Shown here one piece after another: positions 53,378 through 61,115 of a DNA stretch of 64,000 nucleotides. The DNA is taken from positions 1 to 64,000 of the forward strand of contig JBDRAL010000037.1 of NCBI GenBank assembly GCA_039793685.1. Reading direction: 5' to 3'. The position numbers and the translations under genes are program-made. The notes below the pieces were generated by a model. That model did no database searches, was not told the origin of the DNA, and was given only the letters and a program-made list of their open reading frames with translations. Every line of letters starts with the position of its first letter. Within the stretch, counting starts at the first letter, position 1. This DNA comes from JAAFHI01 sp039793685 (GTDB taxonomy: Bacteria; Acidobacteriota; Blastocatellia; Chloracidobacteriales; Chloracidobacteriaceae).

Positions 53378-53478
53378 GGAATGCGAAATATCGAATGCTG
53401 AACCTGAAACCGACGAAAGGATGTTTTTGAATCGAGAATGGACTACCACGAGATTCAGCATTCGATATTCCGCATTCC
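53378..53478. repeat. Inverted repeat of GAATGCG heptamers in the pilQ leader
   Basis: Arms of 25 bases (53378-53402 and 53454-53478) differ at one position. The left arm contains GAATGCG, GAATGCG and GAATGCT at 7-base phase. The repeat lies between the sigma-54 promoter and the pilQ start, so the mRNA leader would fold into a long hairpin. Confidence 0.9.
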
Positions 53479-53530
53479 ACAATCTCCCGTCGCTGCGACC
53501 GAATCGCTCACGACATGTATTAATAGGATT

Positions 53531-53546
53531 AGCAAGTTGCGTGCCA
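53531..53546 (-). promoter_or_regulatory. Sigma-54 promoter of the pilQ operon
   Basis: The minus strand reads TGGCACGCAACTTGCT, a full match to the sigma-54 consensus TGGCACG-N4-TTGCT. The expected start of transcription is near 53520, giving a leader of about 180 bases before pilQ. The gene for a sigma-54 activator ends 108 bases upstream. Confidence 0.88.
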
Positions 53547-53557
53547 AACTATGGGAA

Positions 53558-53650
53558 AGGATGAAAGATGAAGGCGGAAGGATGAAACCGCTGGTTTTCT
53601 TTCGGACCGGACGGGTGTTTTCATCCTTCATCCTTCCGCCTTCATCCTTT
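53558..53650. repeat. Inverted heptamer array, GGATGAA family
   Basis: One arm lies at 53558-53586 and the complementary arm at 53620-53650. It starts five bases after the stop codon of the enhancer-binding protein gene. About 30 bases match the repeat at 38549-38577. Confidence 0.93.
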
Positions 53651-53654
53651 CTTC

Positions 53655-55901
53655 TCAGAGGATTTCCCAGTGCGGAACCAGCCCGACGTAGGCCGCGTTG
53701 AGGGCCTCGATCTCCGGCTGGAGGTTGTCGCGAAGCTCCGGCCGGAGCCGTTCCATGAGGGTTTCCTGAAGATTGCGCCAGGTGGACGGGCGCGGGATGT
53801 AGTTCGGCACGGTCAACAGGCGGTGAATCACCGTTCGGTCGGTGGCGGTGAAATAGCGGTACTGCGTGCCGGAGGGAAGTTTGGCCACGAATGCCCGCAC
53901 CGCCGCTGAGAGTTCCTGACTCGGGACCTGAACCCGTTTACGCAGGGCCGGGCGACCGACGATCGTGACGGGACCATTTTCAGCTTCCGGTGCGTCCGGC
54001 GTCGCCGTGGGCGGATTTGGGGCCGGTTCGGTCGAACGGATTTTTTCAGGGTTGTTTTCGATGAAGTTTTCGATGAGATCGGCGGTAATCTCGGTCGGCT
54101 GGTCGCGCGCGATGACCCCCGCGAGCCATTCGCACAACTGGTTCAATCCGCGCGTGTTGTGCGGGAAATCCGCCTGAAGCAGCGCCGATTCGGCTTTCCG
54201 GTTGAAGCTGATTTCTTCCGCCGCGATCTGGTGATTCCGCTGCAAGTGCTTGCGGATGAGGAACTTCGAGAGCGGCATGATCTGGTTCGGAACATCCCGC
54301 AACGACGGAATCCGGATCTGCGAGCCGAGCCGGGAGATGATGTCCTTGCGGAGAATACCTTCCTGCGCGAGTTCGTCCATCGTCCGGTTGATGGCCACCA
54401 CGATCTTGCACTCGACGGGGCGTTCCTGATTGCTCTCGTCGCCCAGTACGGCATAGGTCCGGCTTTCGAACGCCCGCAGCAGCAGTTTCTGGGCGTCGGG
54501 CGAAATGTCGGCGAATTCGTCGATGAAGAGCGTTCCGTTTTTGGCGAGTTCAATCGCCCCGCGCCGCGTTCCGGCCCCGGTGTAGGCCCCTTTGACGTGT
54601 CCGAACAGTTCGCTACGGACCATGTTGATGTCGCCGCCCGACCAGAGCGAGGCGTCCACGATGACGAACGGCTTGGTCGCGTTGGGCTTGGCGTCGCAGC
54701 GGTAGCGCAGCCGGTGGATTTCCTCGGCGATGGCGGTTTTCCCGACGCCCGGCTCGCCCATCAGCACCACCACTTCGCGCTGCGGACCGGTCGCGATGTG
54801 CTGCATCGCGCGAAACATCGGCTGGTAGCCCTCGTCGTGAAAGACGATGTTCCCGAGGTGAATCGGCTTGGCATCCTTGACGTGCGCAAGGCGGGAAAGC
54901 GCCGTTTCCGCTTTGGATACAATGAATTCCGCGAAATCCACCCGGACGCCGCGATCCGTCTTGACGGTCAGTTTCGAACCCAGCGGAAACGCCTGCGACG
55001 CCGGATTCGGGCCGTCGTGGCGGTGACAGAGCGTGCGCGGCGTGCCCTTTCGATAAATTTCAACCGTGGTCGCGCCGGCAAATCCACGCGCGACGAGCGC
55101 CTCGGTCAAGGCGGTGAACAAATCGTTTTCGGTCGTGGCCTCGCGGATGTTGCGGAGGTGTTTTTCAAGGCCGCTGCCCATCTGGCGTTCGTTGCGCTGG
55201 CGGATGCGGCGCCCGATGGCCCCGATGTATTGCTCGGCTTTCCGGACAAAAAATTCCGCATTGCAATTCTGGAACGCCGTTCTCGCGCGTTCGCCGAGCG
55301 CGAGGGCGTCCTCGAACGACCCGCTGTGTCGCCGGGTGGCTTCAAGCAGCGCGACACCGGCTTCAAAGTACGAGAATTGCTGGAGTTCCTCGCTCAACCG
55401 GACCAGATCGGGCCAGGCGTCGTTGCCGTGTTCGGCGATGAGCGCGTCGCGTTCGGCGACCAGCCGGACGAGCCGGTGCGTTTGGTCGTCGAGATACTTC
55501 GGCTGCGGCGGGAAAATCAGCGCCGCGACTTCGCCGAAGGTTTCGGCGTGATCGGCGATGAAATCGCGCGCCGAGCGGGCGTCGTCGAGGCAGTTCAGCG
55601 CGTGGGCGAACAGGTAAAGGTCAATCGGCGCAAGGGTTTCCGCGTTTTGGGCACGGTCGAAAGAACGGACCAGTTCGGGAATCGAAATGTACGCCGAGTG
55701 CCAGGCAATCGCGTACAGACGACTCTCCGAAGGCACGCCTCCGGAATGAAGTCGGAGAACGTCTTCAAGCATTTGAGTTTTTCCGAAGTGGAGTGTTTGA
55801 AAACCAAGAATACTGGAGTATTCGGTTTGAACGCCGGAGAAAATATCATGAAACGGGTAGTTGGGAAAATTTCCCTGATTTTCAATCACTCGATGGTCCA
55901 T
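53655..55901 (-). CDS. Sigma-54 enhancer-binding protein with novel N-terminus
   Basis: A 748-residue AAA+ activator. Its central domain (about 365-600) has Walker A LMGEPGVGKTAIAEEI near 379, the sigma-54 contact loop VKGAYTGAGTRRG near 437, Walker B TLFIDEFADISP and the arginine-finger region ILRKDIISRLG. The intact GAYTGA loop means it can drive sigma-54 promoters. The N-terminal 360 residues lack a receiver and may hold TPR-like helices and a GAF-like segment. The C-terminus (about 640-740) may bind DNA, although no clear Fis-type helix-turn-helix is seen. Three sigma-54 promoter sequences surround the gene. Confidence 0.88.
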   Translation of the reverse strand: MDHRVIENQGNFPNYPFHDIFSGVQTEYSSILGFQTLHFGKTQMLEDVLRLHSGGVPSESRLYAIAWHSAYISIPELVRSFDRAQNAETLAPIDLYLFAHALNCLDDARSARDFIADHAETFGEVAALIFPPQPKYLDDQTHRLVRLVAERDALIAEHGNDAWPDLVRLSEELQQFSYFEAGVALLEATRRHSGSFEDALALGERARTAFQNCNAEFFVRKAEQYIGAIGRRIRQRNERQMGSGLEKHLRNIREATTENDLFTALTEALVARGFAGATTVEIYRKGTPRTLCHRHDGPNPASQAFPLGSKLTVKTDRGVRVDFAEFIVSKAETALSRLAHVKDAKPIHLGNIVFHDEGYQPMFRAMQHIATGPQREVVVLMGEPGVGKTAIAEEIHRLRYRCDAKPNATKPFVIVDASLWSGGDINMVRSELFGHVKGAYTGAGTRRGAIELAKNGTLFIDEFADISPDAQKLLLRAFESRTYAVLGDESNQERPVECKIVVAINRTMDELAQEGILRKDIISRLGSQIRIPSLRDVPNQIMPLSKFLIRKHLQRNHQIAAEEISFNRKAESALLQADFPHNTRGLNQLCEWLAGVIARDQPTEITADLIENFIENNPEKIRSTEPAPNPPTATPDAPEAENGPVTIVGRPALRKRVQVPSQELSAAVRAFVAKLPSGTQYRYFTATDRTVIHRLLTVPNYIPRPSTWRNLQETLMERLRPELRDNLQPEIEALNAAYVGLVPHWEIL

Positions 55902-55952
55902 TGGGGTACTCCGGTAAGTCGGTGGAAGGTAAGGTCGGACGGGAATCCGGAT

Positions 55953-55984
55953 TAAAAAAACGCCGCCGAAGATCTCGGGCGGCG
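55953..55984 (-). terminator. Intrinsic terminator between a sigma-54 promoter and the activator gene
   Basis: On the minus strand CGCCGCC and GGCGGCG form a 7-bp stem with a partly paired loop, followed directly by seven T. It lies 51 bases before the activator start and about 175 bases after the sigma-54 transcription start predicted near 56128. Confidence 0.85.
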
Positions 55985-56128
55985 ACGCTTCAAGGTCTGG
56001 GAAAAGGGGGGAGACTTCGCTACGGAGGGCGGGGCCGGGTGGTTGGGGCCGAAAAGGCGGTGAAACTGTCGTTTCTGAACATGGTGCATCCGTTCGTTTC
56101 GTTCTTTATTTGGGAGAAATCCTGAACG
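55953..56128 (-). ncRNA. Candidate sigma-54-dependent short RNA or attenuated leader
   Basis: A sigma-54 promoter sequence at 56139-56154 and a strong intrinsic terminator at 55953-55984 bound a segment of about 175 bases with no convincing gene. It would give a discrete short RNA, with the activator gene transcribed only by read-through. A 45-codon frame beginning near 56089 (MHHVQKRQFHRLFG) is present but is Arg/Pro-rich, lacks a good ribosome binding site and ends inside the T-run. I cannot match the segment to a known RNA family or riboswitch. Confidence 0.45.
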
Positions 56129-56138
56129 AATCACCTTA

Positions 56139-56154
56139 TGCGAACGGCGTGCCA
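56139..56154 (-). promoter_or_regulatory. Sigma-54-type promoter facing the activator gene
   Basis: The minus strand reads TGGCACGCCGTTCGCA. The -24 element is perfect and the -12 element has TCGCA in place of TTGCA, with GG and GC at the proper distance. Start of transcription is expected near 56128. Confidence 0.65.
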
Positions 56155-56202
56155 GAGCTTTTCGGGCTGAAAAGGGCGTTTTCGGTCGGTGAGAGAGTGG
56201 CT

Positions 56203-56231
56203 ATAAAGTATTTTAAAGTATTTTACTTTAT
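56203..56231. promoter_or_regulatory. AT-rich palindrome with 10-bp direct repeats, possible activator site
   Basis: ATAAAGTA (56203-56210) and TACTTTAT (56224-56231) are inverted copies. Inside, AAAGTATTTT occurs twice, exactly one helical turn apart (56205-56224). This is the most AT-rich spot in the 620-base gap 55902-56522 and lies between two divergent sigma-54 promoter sequences, where an enhancer site would be expected. Confidence 0.5.
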
Positions 56232-56250
56232 ATAGTCCGAGCCGGACCGA

Positions 56251-56277
56251 AGGCGGGGAATCGTCCCCGCCTTTTTT
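56251..56277 (+). terminator. Intrinsic terminator on the plus strand
   Basis: AGGCGGGGA and TCCCCGCCT form a 9-bp stem with an ATCG loop, followed by five more T. No plus-strand gene precedes it closely, so it may shield the downstream VirB-like operon from read-through. Confidence 0.8.
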
Positions 56278-56398
56278 CGTCCCCGAGTGGCATCCCACGC
56301 CCGGTTGTCTACCCGCGCGGCGCGTTCCGGTGCCCTGGCGGGCCTTCCGGCGGCCCCTGCGCACCCGTTTCCGGGCTTCCGGGCCATTTGAAAATGTT

Positions 56399-56413
56399 TG
56401 GCACGCGATTTGT
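56399..56413 (+). promoter_or_regulatory. Sigma-54-type promoter of the VirB-like operon
   Basis: The plus strand reads TGGCACGCGATTTGT. The -24 element is perfect; the -12 element is TTGT where TTGC is usual, at the correct spacing. The first gene starts at 56523, about 100 bases after the expected transcription start. Five to ten bases of GATTGAA-type repeat lie in the leader (56430-56455). Confidence 0.65.
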
Positions 56414-56522
56414 CTAAGACGTCGTCAGTTGATTGAAGATTTTTGATTGTCGATTGCCGATGGTTTCGGTCGTCGAAGTTCAAAAACGCAAACAAGACAC
56501 ATTTTTCCGAAAAGGAAAGGAA

Positions 56523-56987
56523 ATGACGATGCTCTCTCTTCATGACATTCGCTCGAATTACGCCGAGTCCCGCGCCCTCGCCGCCAACCGGCTCGGTCTG
56601 GTCGCCAGCCGGACGCTCCACCGCTACGCGGCTCCGCTGTCGATCACCCTCACGACCCAACTTTGCCTCCGGGCGGTGTTGTTTGTTGGCGCGGGCCTGC
56701 TGCTGACGCTCGACGTGGCGTTCGCCGGTCCGTTCGGCGGCAGCGACCAGACGCTCGGCAACGGGCTGCGGGCCTTCATGCAGTACTACCGCGCGCTGAC
56801 CGTCCTCGCGGGTGTCGGCGCGCTCTTTACCGCCGGCATCATGAAATGGTTCGGCCGCCCCTTCGCCGGACCGATGATCGCCAGCGCCCTCTGCTTCGCC
56901 GCCACCGCCATCGGCGAAGTCCTCTACAGCTTCGGTCGCAACGGCTCATCCGTGCCGTTCAGCGCCGGGCAGGATTACTCGGAATAG
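56523..56987 (+). CDS. VirB2-like pilin or small membrane protein
   Basis: A 154-residue protein. A membrane or signal segment at about 48-66 ends in AFAGPFGG, a likely cleavage site, and is followed by two hydrophobic helices (about 88-107 and 114-135). This is the VirB2/TrbC layout, where two helices of the mature subunit build the secretion pilus. It is followed by VirB3- and VirB4-like genes in the standard order. I start at ATG 56523 (AAAGGAAAGGAA upstream); the next codon but one is also ATG. Confidence 0.7.
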   Translation: MTMLSLHDIRSNYAESRALAANRLGLVASRTLHRYAAPLSITLTTQLCLRAVLFVGAGLLLTLDVAFAGPFGGSDQTLGNGLRAFMQYYRALTVLAGVGALFTAGIMKWFGRPFAGPMIASALCFAATAIGEVLYSFGRNGSSVPFSAGQDYSE

Positions 56988-57127
56988 GTTTCAGGTGTCG
57001 GGTGTCAGGTTGGGTTTTGGGTTCTGGGTTTTGATTTTTCTTTGTCATTTCTTCCAAAACCTAAAACCCATCACCCAAAACCCAAGACCTCCCCTGAAAC
57101 CCGACACCCGATACCCGACACCTTTTT
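56988..57127. repeat. Nested inverted heptamer arrays, GGGTGTC and GGGTTTT families
   Basis: Directly after the VirB2-like stop come GGTGTCG units, then GGGTTTT units (57014-57036), then the complement of the second family (57055-57085), then CCCGACA units (57097-57121) and five T. The two families are nested as in a palindrome. In RNA this would be a long hairpin followed by a T-run, inside the operon. Confidence 0.92.
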
Positions 57128-57131
57128 AAAG

Positions 57132-57536
57132 ATGCGTCGCCGTCGCGTTCGCAGCTATCTGAACCTGCCCGAAATTCGTTTTGGCGTAACCGATCGTGAC
57201 TGGCGGTGGGTAATCGCGGTCGGACTCGCGGCCTATTTCGTGCCGTTCATCCTCGATTTGAAACTTGGACGCCTACCGGTTCCGACGGTCACGGCGGCGG
57301 TTGCCTTCGTCGGATCGGTGGTATTCGCCAACTGGGCGCGGATGGGGCGTCCGCCGGGGTGGCTCGGTCATACCGTCAAAGGGTTTTTTCTGGCGCGGGA
57401 ACTGGCGGCGCGTCCGCCGGGACGACGTGCCGGACTGTCGCCGACCGTGTTGGAAGAAGTGGCCAGTGGTCAGCGGCCAGCCGCCAGCAAGCGGCGGTCG
57501 GGAACGAAAGGAAAAAGAACATGGACGCAACGTTGA
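57132..57536 (+). CDS. VirB3-like membrane protein
   Basis: A 134-residue protein with two membrane segments (about 22-40 and 52-70), separated by a short loop (DLKLGRLPVP), and a conserved-looking GRPPGWLGH after the second. Size, topology and place before VirB4 suit VirB3/PrgI. The start is ATG 57132, ten bases after a repeat arm, with no clear ribosome binding site. The C-terminal tail (VASGQRPAASKR) is encoded by four 7-base repeat units. It overlaps the VirB4 gene by 16 bases. Confidence 0.65.
   Translation: MRRRRVRSYLNLPEIRFGVTDRDWRWVIAVGLAAYFVPFILDLKLGRLPVPTVTAAVAFVGSVVFANWARMGRPPGWLGHTVKGFFLARELAARPPGRRAGLSPTVLEEVASGQRPAASKRRSGTKGKRTWTQR
57459..57486. repeat. Heptamer units inside the VirB3-like gene
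   Basis: Units GTGGCCA, GTGGTCA, GCGGCCA and GCCGCCA follow each other in the coding sequence near its 3' end. The family is related to the TGACCAC units at 29674-29689 on the other strand. Confidence 0.8.
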
Positions 57537-60358
57537 TTTCGCTCGGTGTTTTGTCGGCGGGCGCGGCGGCGTTCGGGATACGCGCCGCCGGACGGCTGAT
57601 TCCCGCCGCCCGGCCATTGCCGCCGACGGTGAATGAGGAAGAATCCGAAAACATCGCCGAACCGCGTCGTGCCGCCAATTTTCGGCGAACGGCGATGATG
57701 GGCATCGCGGGCGATCTGGTTCGTTACCGCGACGGCGGTTTCGGGCGGGGGTTCGCCGTGTCGCTTCCGGCGGGGGCGTTCGAGCCGACCGCCGCGACCG
57801 ACCGGCGGTGCGATTCGCTGGCGCGGCTGCTCACAATGCCCAAGCCGCCGGGAACGGTCATCAGTTTCCGGCTCGCCTCCGATGCCGATTTCGGCGAAGT
57901 ACTTTGGGAACAAACCGAACGGCTGGAACGGGTTCCACCCTCCAGCGGCATTGCCCGGCGGCTGCACGCCGGTTCCATCGGTCATCTTCAATCGCTGGCT
58001 GAAAAAGGCGCGTTTCGGGCGTCCGACGTGATTTGCTGGATGCGGATTCCGACCGAGGCCGCTTCCGACAAGCGTTTTTCGGGGGTGTCGGGGGCGCTGG
58101 AACATCTTTTCGGAAGCGGCGGATGGAAGCGGAAGTTCGGCGCGGCGGGCGAAGTCTTCCGCGATCCCGATTTAATCCGCCGGTTGGCTGAAGATGAACG
58201 CGCCTGCCGGACACGCGCCGAGCGCGTCACCTCGGAACTCGCCGCCGCGTTCCCGAATGAAGTTCGCGTCCGGCCGCTGACCCGCGAGGAAACTTTTTGC
58301 GCGCTCTACGCCGGGCATCATCCCGACGCCCGCTCGGGACCGCGTCCGCCGAAAAGCGGATGGATTCCGCTCGAAGGGTATCTTGAAAATTCCTCCCTCA
58401 AGTACGAAACCGATGTGGTCTGGCACGGGAACGTCCCGGCGGCGCTGATTTCGCTGACGGTGATGCCGCACGCCGACGAGGATCAGGTCATCGACGCGAG
58501 TCTGCCGGTGGTGTTTGAGCAGAGCGCGGCGCTCTCGTTTCCGTGCGTGATGGGCGTGGACTACGTTTTTCTCGATCAGAACAAGGAGAAAGCCGCGCGC
58601 GACAAGCGCATCGGGCAGTTGCGGCGGGCGGGGAACGGGGCGTTCGGGAAGCGCGAACTTTCCCCCGAAGGCCAGAAAGCGCTTCAGGACAATCTCGCCA
58701 TCCGCAACGCCATCGCCGGAAACGCCGACGCGATGCTCCACGCGCGGGTGTTCGCCGTGGTTTTCGGACCGGCGGTCGCTCCGTCAGTCCGAAAAAAGGG
58801 ACGGGAAGCGGCGCTGGCCGCGCTCGATGAACGCTGCGACGCGGTTTTACGCCATTTTCGGACCTGGCCGGGGGCCGATGCCATCCGCGAAACCGGCGGC
58901 GCGTTGCGTTGTCTTTATGAATCGGCGCTGCTCGGCGAAGCCGGACCGGCGCGCAATGACCGCGAACACACCGATGTCGCCTCGACTTTGGCTGCTCTCG
59001 CGCCTGCGCGGCGTCCGTGGGCGGGGTACGCCCGTCCGCACACGGTCGTGGGCACGCGCGCGGGACGGCTCTGCGGGCTGGACCTGTTCGACACGTCGCT
59101 GACCGGCTCGCCGCTGTCGCTTGTATTGGGCGCGACCCGTTCCGGGAAAAGCGTTTTTCTCAGTCAGATCATGGCCGATGTTTTATCCGCGAAGGCCGAC
59201 GCGCGGGTGCGCTGCATCGATTTCGGGGAGTCGTTCGGGCCGCTGGTGCGGGTTCTGGGCGGGCGGCACATCCGGTTCGACGCGCAATCCACGCTCAACG
59301 TCTGGGATTACGCCGGAATCGAGCGCGGCGACATGCCCGACGCGGTTCAAATTCAACTTGTCGTCGGCGATCTGATGCTGCTGGCGCGAATTCCCGAATC
59401 CGACGCGGTGGCGGAAGCGGTGCTGCATTCGGTGGTGCAGGCGGTCTACGCCAATGAAGTCCCGCGCAATACGCTCGGCATCGGACGTCACGAACCCCGA
59501 CTTTCAAACCTGCTCGACCTGCTCGACGGTTTTCCCTTTGAAGAAGAAGCCCTTCGCCGTCGGGCGTCCGAACTCCGGCTGGTGCTCGAACGCTATCGCG
59601 GCGACGCCTGGCTCGACGCGCCGACCTCGACGGCGTTTCACGCGGACTCTCCGATTGATGTCTATGAACTCGATTCGCTCGGCGGACTCCCGGCGGCGGT
59701 CCGGGCTTCCATTGCCTACCGCATCGCCGCGCGGGTGACCCGCCTGACCGGGACGCTCCGCCGTGACGGTACGCGCGCGCCGATGCTGCTCGTCATCGAC
59801 GAACTTCACAAAATCGCGCGTGAATTCAAGGAAATGATTCCCGCCATCGAGCGCGGCGCGCGGCAAGGCGGCAAGGAAAACGTCGTCACGATGCTCGCCT
59901 CGCACGAGTGGGGCGATTTCGCCGGGTTGCCGGGTGTCACGAGCAACGCCGGGACCTGCTACGTCGCGTTGCAGAACGACAGCCTTGACGCGCTCGCCGC
60001 CGCCCGCGAACTCACGCCCGCGATGGTCGCGGGTATCCGGTCGCTGACGACGGTGCCGGGGAAGTACGCCGAGATTGCCATCCACGTCCGCGGGACGGAT
60101 GAAATTTTCGAAATTCTCGTCCACCGGCTCGATCCGGTGAATTTCTGGATTCGGACGAGCAATCCGGTGGACCGGAACGTCCGCGAACGGACGCGCCGGC
60201 TGCTTCCCCATCTTTCGGAACTCGAACTCGCCGAACGGCTCGCCGCCATCTGGCCGAACGGCGTCGGGAGCGCGGGGCTGGAGGAGCCGGCGGGGGATGC
60301 GCTGCAGAAGAAGGTTTCGGGTGTCGGGTTTCGGGTGTCAGGTCAATCCGAACGGTAG
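57521..60358 (+). CDS. virB4: VirB4-type secretion ATPase
   Basis: A 945-residue ATPase that energises assembly of a type IV secretion apparatus. Walker A GATRSGKSVFLSQIMAD lies near residue 528, Walker B APMLLVIDELHKIARE near 755, and TMLASHEWGDFAGLP and IHVRGTDEIFEILVH follow. The N-terminal 400 residues are the membrane-proximal part. I start at ATG 57521 with AAAGGA upstream. The last residues (KVSGVGFRVSG) are translated from four heptamer repeat units, so the gene end has probably been extended by the repeat. Confidence 0.88.
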   Translation: MDATLISLGVLSAGAAAFGIRAAGRLIPAARPLPPTVNEEESENIAEPRRAANFRRTAMMGIAGDLVRYRDGGFGRGFAVSLPAGAFEPTAATDRRCDSLARLLTMPKPPGTVISFRLASDADFGEVLWEQTERLERVPPSSGIARRLHAGSIGHLQSLAEKGAFRASDVICWMRIPTEAASDKRFSGVSGALEHLFGSGGWKRKFGAAGEVFRDPDLIRRLAEDERACRTRAERVTSELAAAFPNEVRVRPLTREETFCALYAGHHPDARSGPRPPKSGWIPLEGYLENSSLKYETDVVWHGNVPAALISLTVMPHADEDQVIDASLPVVFEQSAALSFPCVMGVDYVFLDQNKEKAARDKRIGQLRRAGNGAFGKRELSPEGQKALQDNLAIRNAIAGNADAMLHARVFAVVFGPAVAPSVRKKGREAALAALDERCDAVLRHFRTWPGADAIRETGGALRCLYESALLGEAGPARNDREHTDVASTLAALAPARRPWAGYARPHTVVGTRAGRLCGLDLFDTSLTGSPLSLVLGATRSGKSVFLSQIMADVLSAKADARVRCIDFGESFGPLVRVLGGRHIRFDAQSTLNVWDYAGIERGDMPDAVQIQLVVGDLMLLARIPESDAVAEAVLHSVVQAVYANEVPRNTLGIGRHEPRLSNLLDLLDGFPFEEEALRRRASELRLVLERYRGDAWLDAPTSTAFHADSPIDVYELDSLGGLPAAVRASIAYRIAARVTRLTGTLRRDGTRAPMLLVIDELHKIAREFKEMIPAIERGARQGGKENVVTMLASHEWGDFAGLPGVTSNAGTCYVALQNDSLDALAAARELTPAMVAGIRSLTTVPGKYAEIAIHVRGTDEIFEILVHRLDPVNFWIRTSNPVDRNVRERTRRLLPHLSELELAERLAAIWPNGVGSAGLEEPAGDALQKKVSGVGFRVSGQSER
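60313..60340. repeat. Heptamer units GGTTTCG/GGTGTCG at the end of the VirB4 gene
   Basis: Four units (GGTTTCG, GGTGTCG, GGTTTCG, GGTGTCA) lie in frame just before the VirB4 stop codon. It is the same family as 56988-57127. Confidence 0.88.
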
Positions 60359-60439
60359 CCCCGCTATGGGGCGATGCGGGTGTTTTCGCGATTGGGGCGG
60401 GGGACACATGGTTTCCCATCGGGGTATGGCGCACGTTTT

Positions 60440-60469
60440 CCCATAGCCTCCCTTCGGTCCGGCTATGGG
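60440..60469. repeat. REP-like hairpin 1
   Basis: CCCATAGCC and GGCTATGGG (9-bp stem) enclose a 12-base loop TCCCTTCGGTCC. Read on the minus strand it matches REP-like hairpin 2 in stem length, loop length and the CGAAG core. It lies upstream of the Y1 transposase gene. Confidence 0.85.
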
Positions 60470-60575
60470 CTATGCCCAATAGGTTGCCATTCCCCGATTG
60501 GAGAATTGAGTCGATGAAGGCGGTTTTGGGGTTGTGGGCGTTGAGGGATGGCGATTGGGGGCCGATTGGAAATAG

Positions 60576-60605
60576 CCCACATCCGCAGCGAAGCGAGGAT
60601 GTGGG
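60576..60605. repeat. REP-like hairpin 2
   Basis: CCCACATCC and GGATGTGGG (9-bp stem) enclose a 12-base loop GCAGCGAAGCGA. It is in the opposite orientation to hairpin 1, 33 bases before the transposase start. Paired positions differ between the two in a compensating way. Confidence 0.85.
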
Positions 60606-60638
60606 GAAATGAAATCAATGATTTGCCGGGAGGTTCAA

Positions 60639-61091
60639 ATGTCACACATGTATTCAAGTTTATTCGTCCATATCGTTTTTTCGACGAAGAATCGTTTCCC
60701 CTATGTCACCCCCGAAATTCGATCTCGCCTCTATGCCTATTTTGGCGGGGTTGTTCGAAAAAACGGTGCGACCTTGATTGAGATCGGGGGAATGCCAGAC
60801 CACATGCATTTGTTGGTGAAGCTGACTCCCCAAACGGTCATCTCCGATTTGTTGCGGGAGATAAAGGTCAAAACGGCTTATTGGGCACGGAGCGTTTCCT
60901 GCGAAGATTTCGAATGGCAGGACGGATATGGCGTTTTTTCCGTCGGCCAACCGCAAGCCGAGCAGGTCCGCCGCTACATCCGCAATCAGGAAAGACGTCA
61001 CCGGGTGATTGATTACGAAACGGAATACCGCCGGATGCTGCGGCGGTGCGGGATTGTCGTGCCCGAAAACACGATGGAAAACACGCGATAA
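60639..61091 (+). CDS. Y1 (HUH) transposase, IS200/RAYT type
   Basis: A 150-residue single-strand DNA transposase. The opening VHIVFSTKNRFPYV and the HUH metal motif GMPDHMHLLVKL near residue 65 are typical. The catalytic Tyr is probably in RRYIRNQERRH near 115. Two REP-like hairpins lie upstream, which favours the REP-associated (RAYT) class over plain IS200. No tnpB gene is present. I start at ATG 60639 with GGGAGG six bases upstream. It interrupts the VirB4-VirB5 order of the operon. Confidence 0.88.
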   Translation: MSHMYSSLFVHIVFSTKNRFPYVTPEIRSRLYAYFGGVVRKNGATLIEIGGMPDHMHLLVKLTPQTVISDLLREIKVKTAYWARSVSCEDFEWQDGYGVFSVGQPQAEQVRRYIRNQERRHRVIDYETEYRRMLRRCGIVVPENTMENTR

Positions 61092-61115
61092 CAACAACGA
61101 ACGAAAGGAAAAATC

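Noticed and set aside
55953..56128. Cyclic-di-GMP riboswitch in the activator leader
   Set aside because: The conserved GEMM core (cAGGGCAAACC-type segment and GNRA receptor) is not present on either strand.
55954..56134. Small protein gene in the activator leader
   Set aside because: The frame is Arg/Pro-rich, has no good ribosome binding site and ends inside a terminator T-run. I prefer a non-coding leader.
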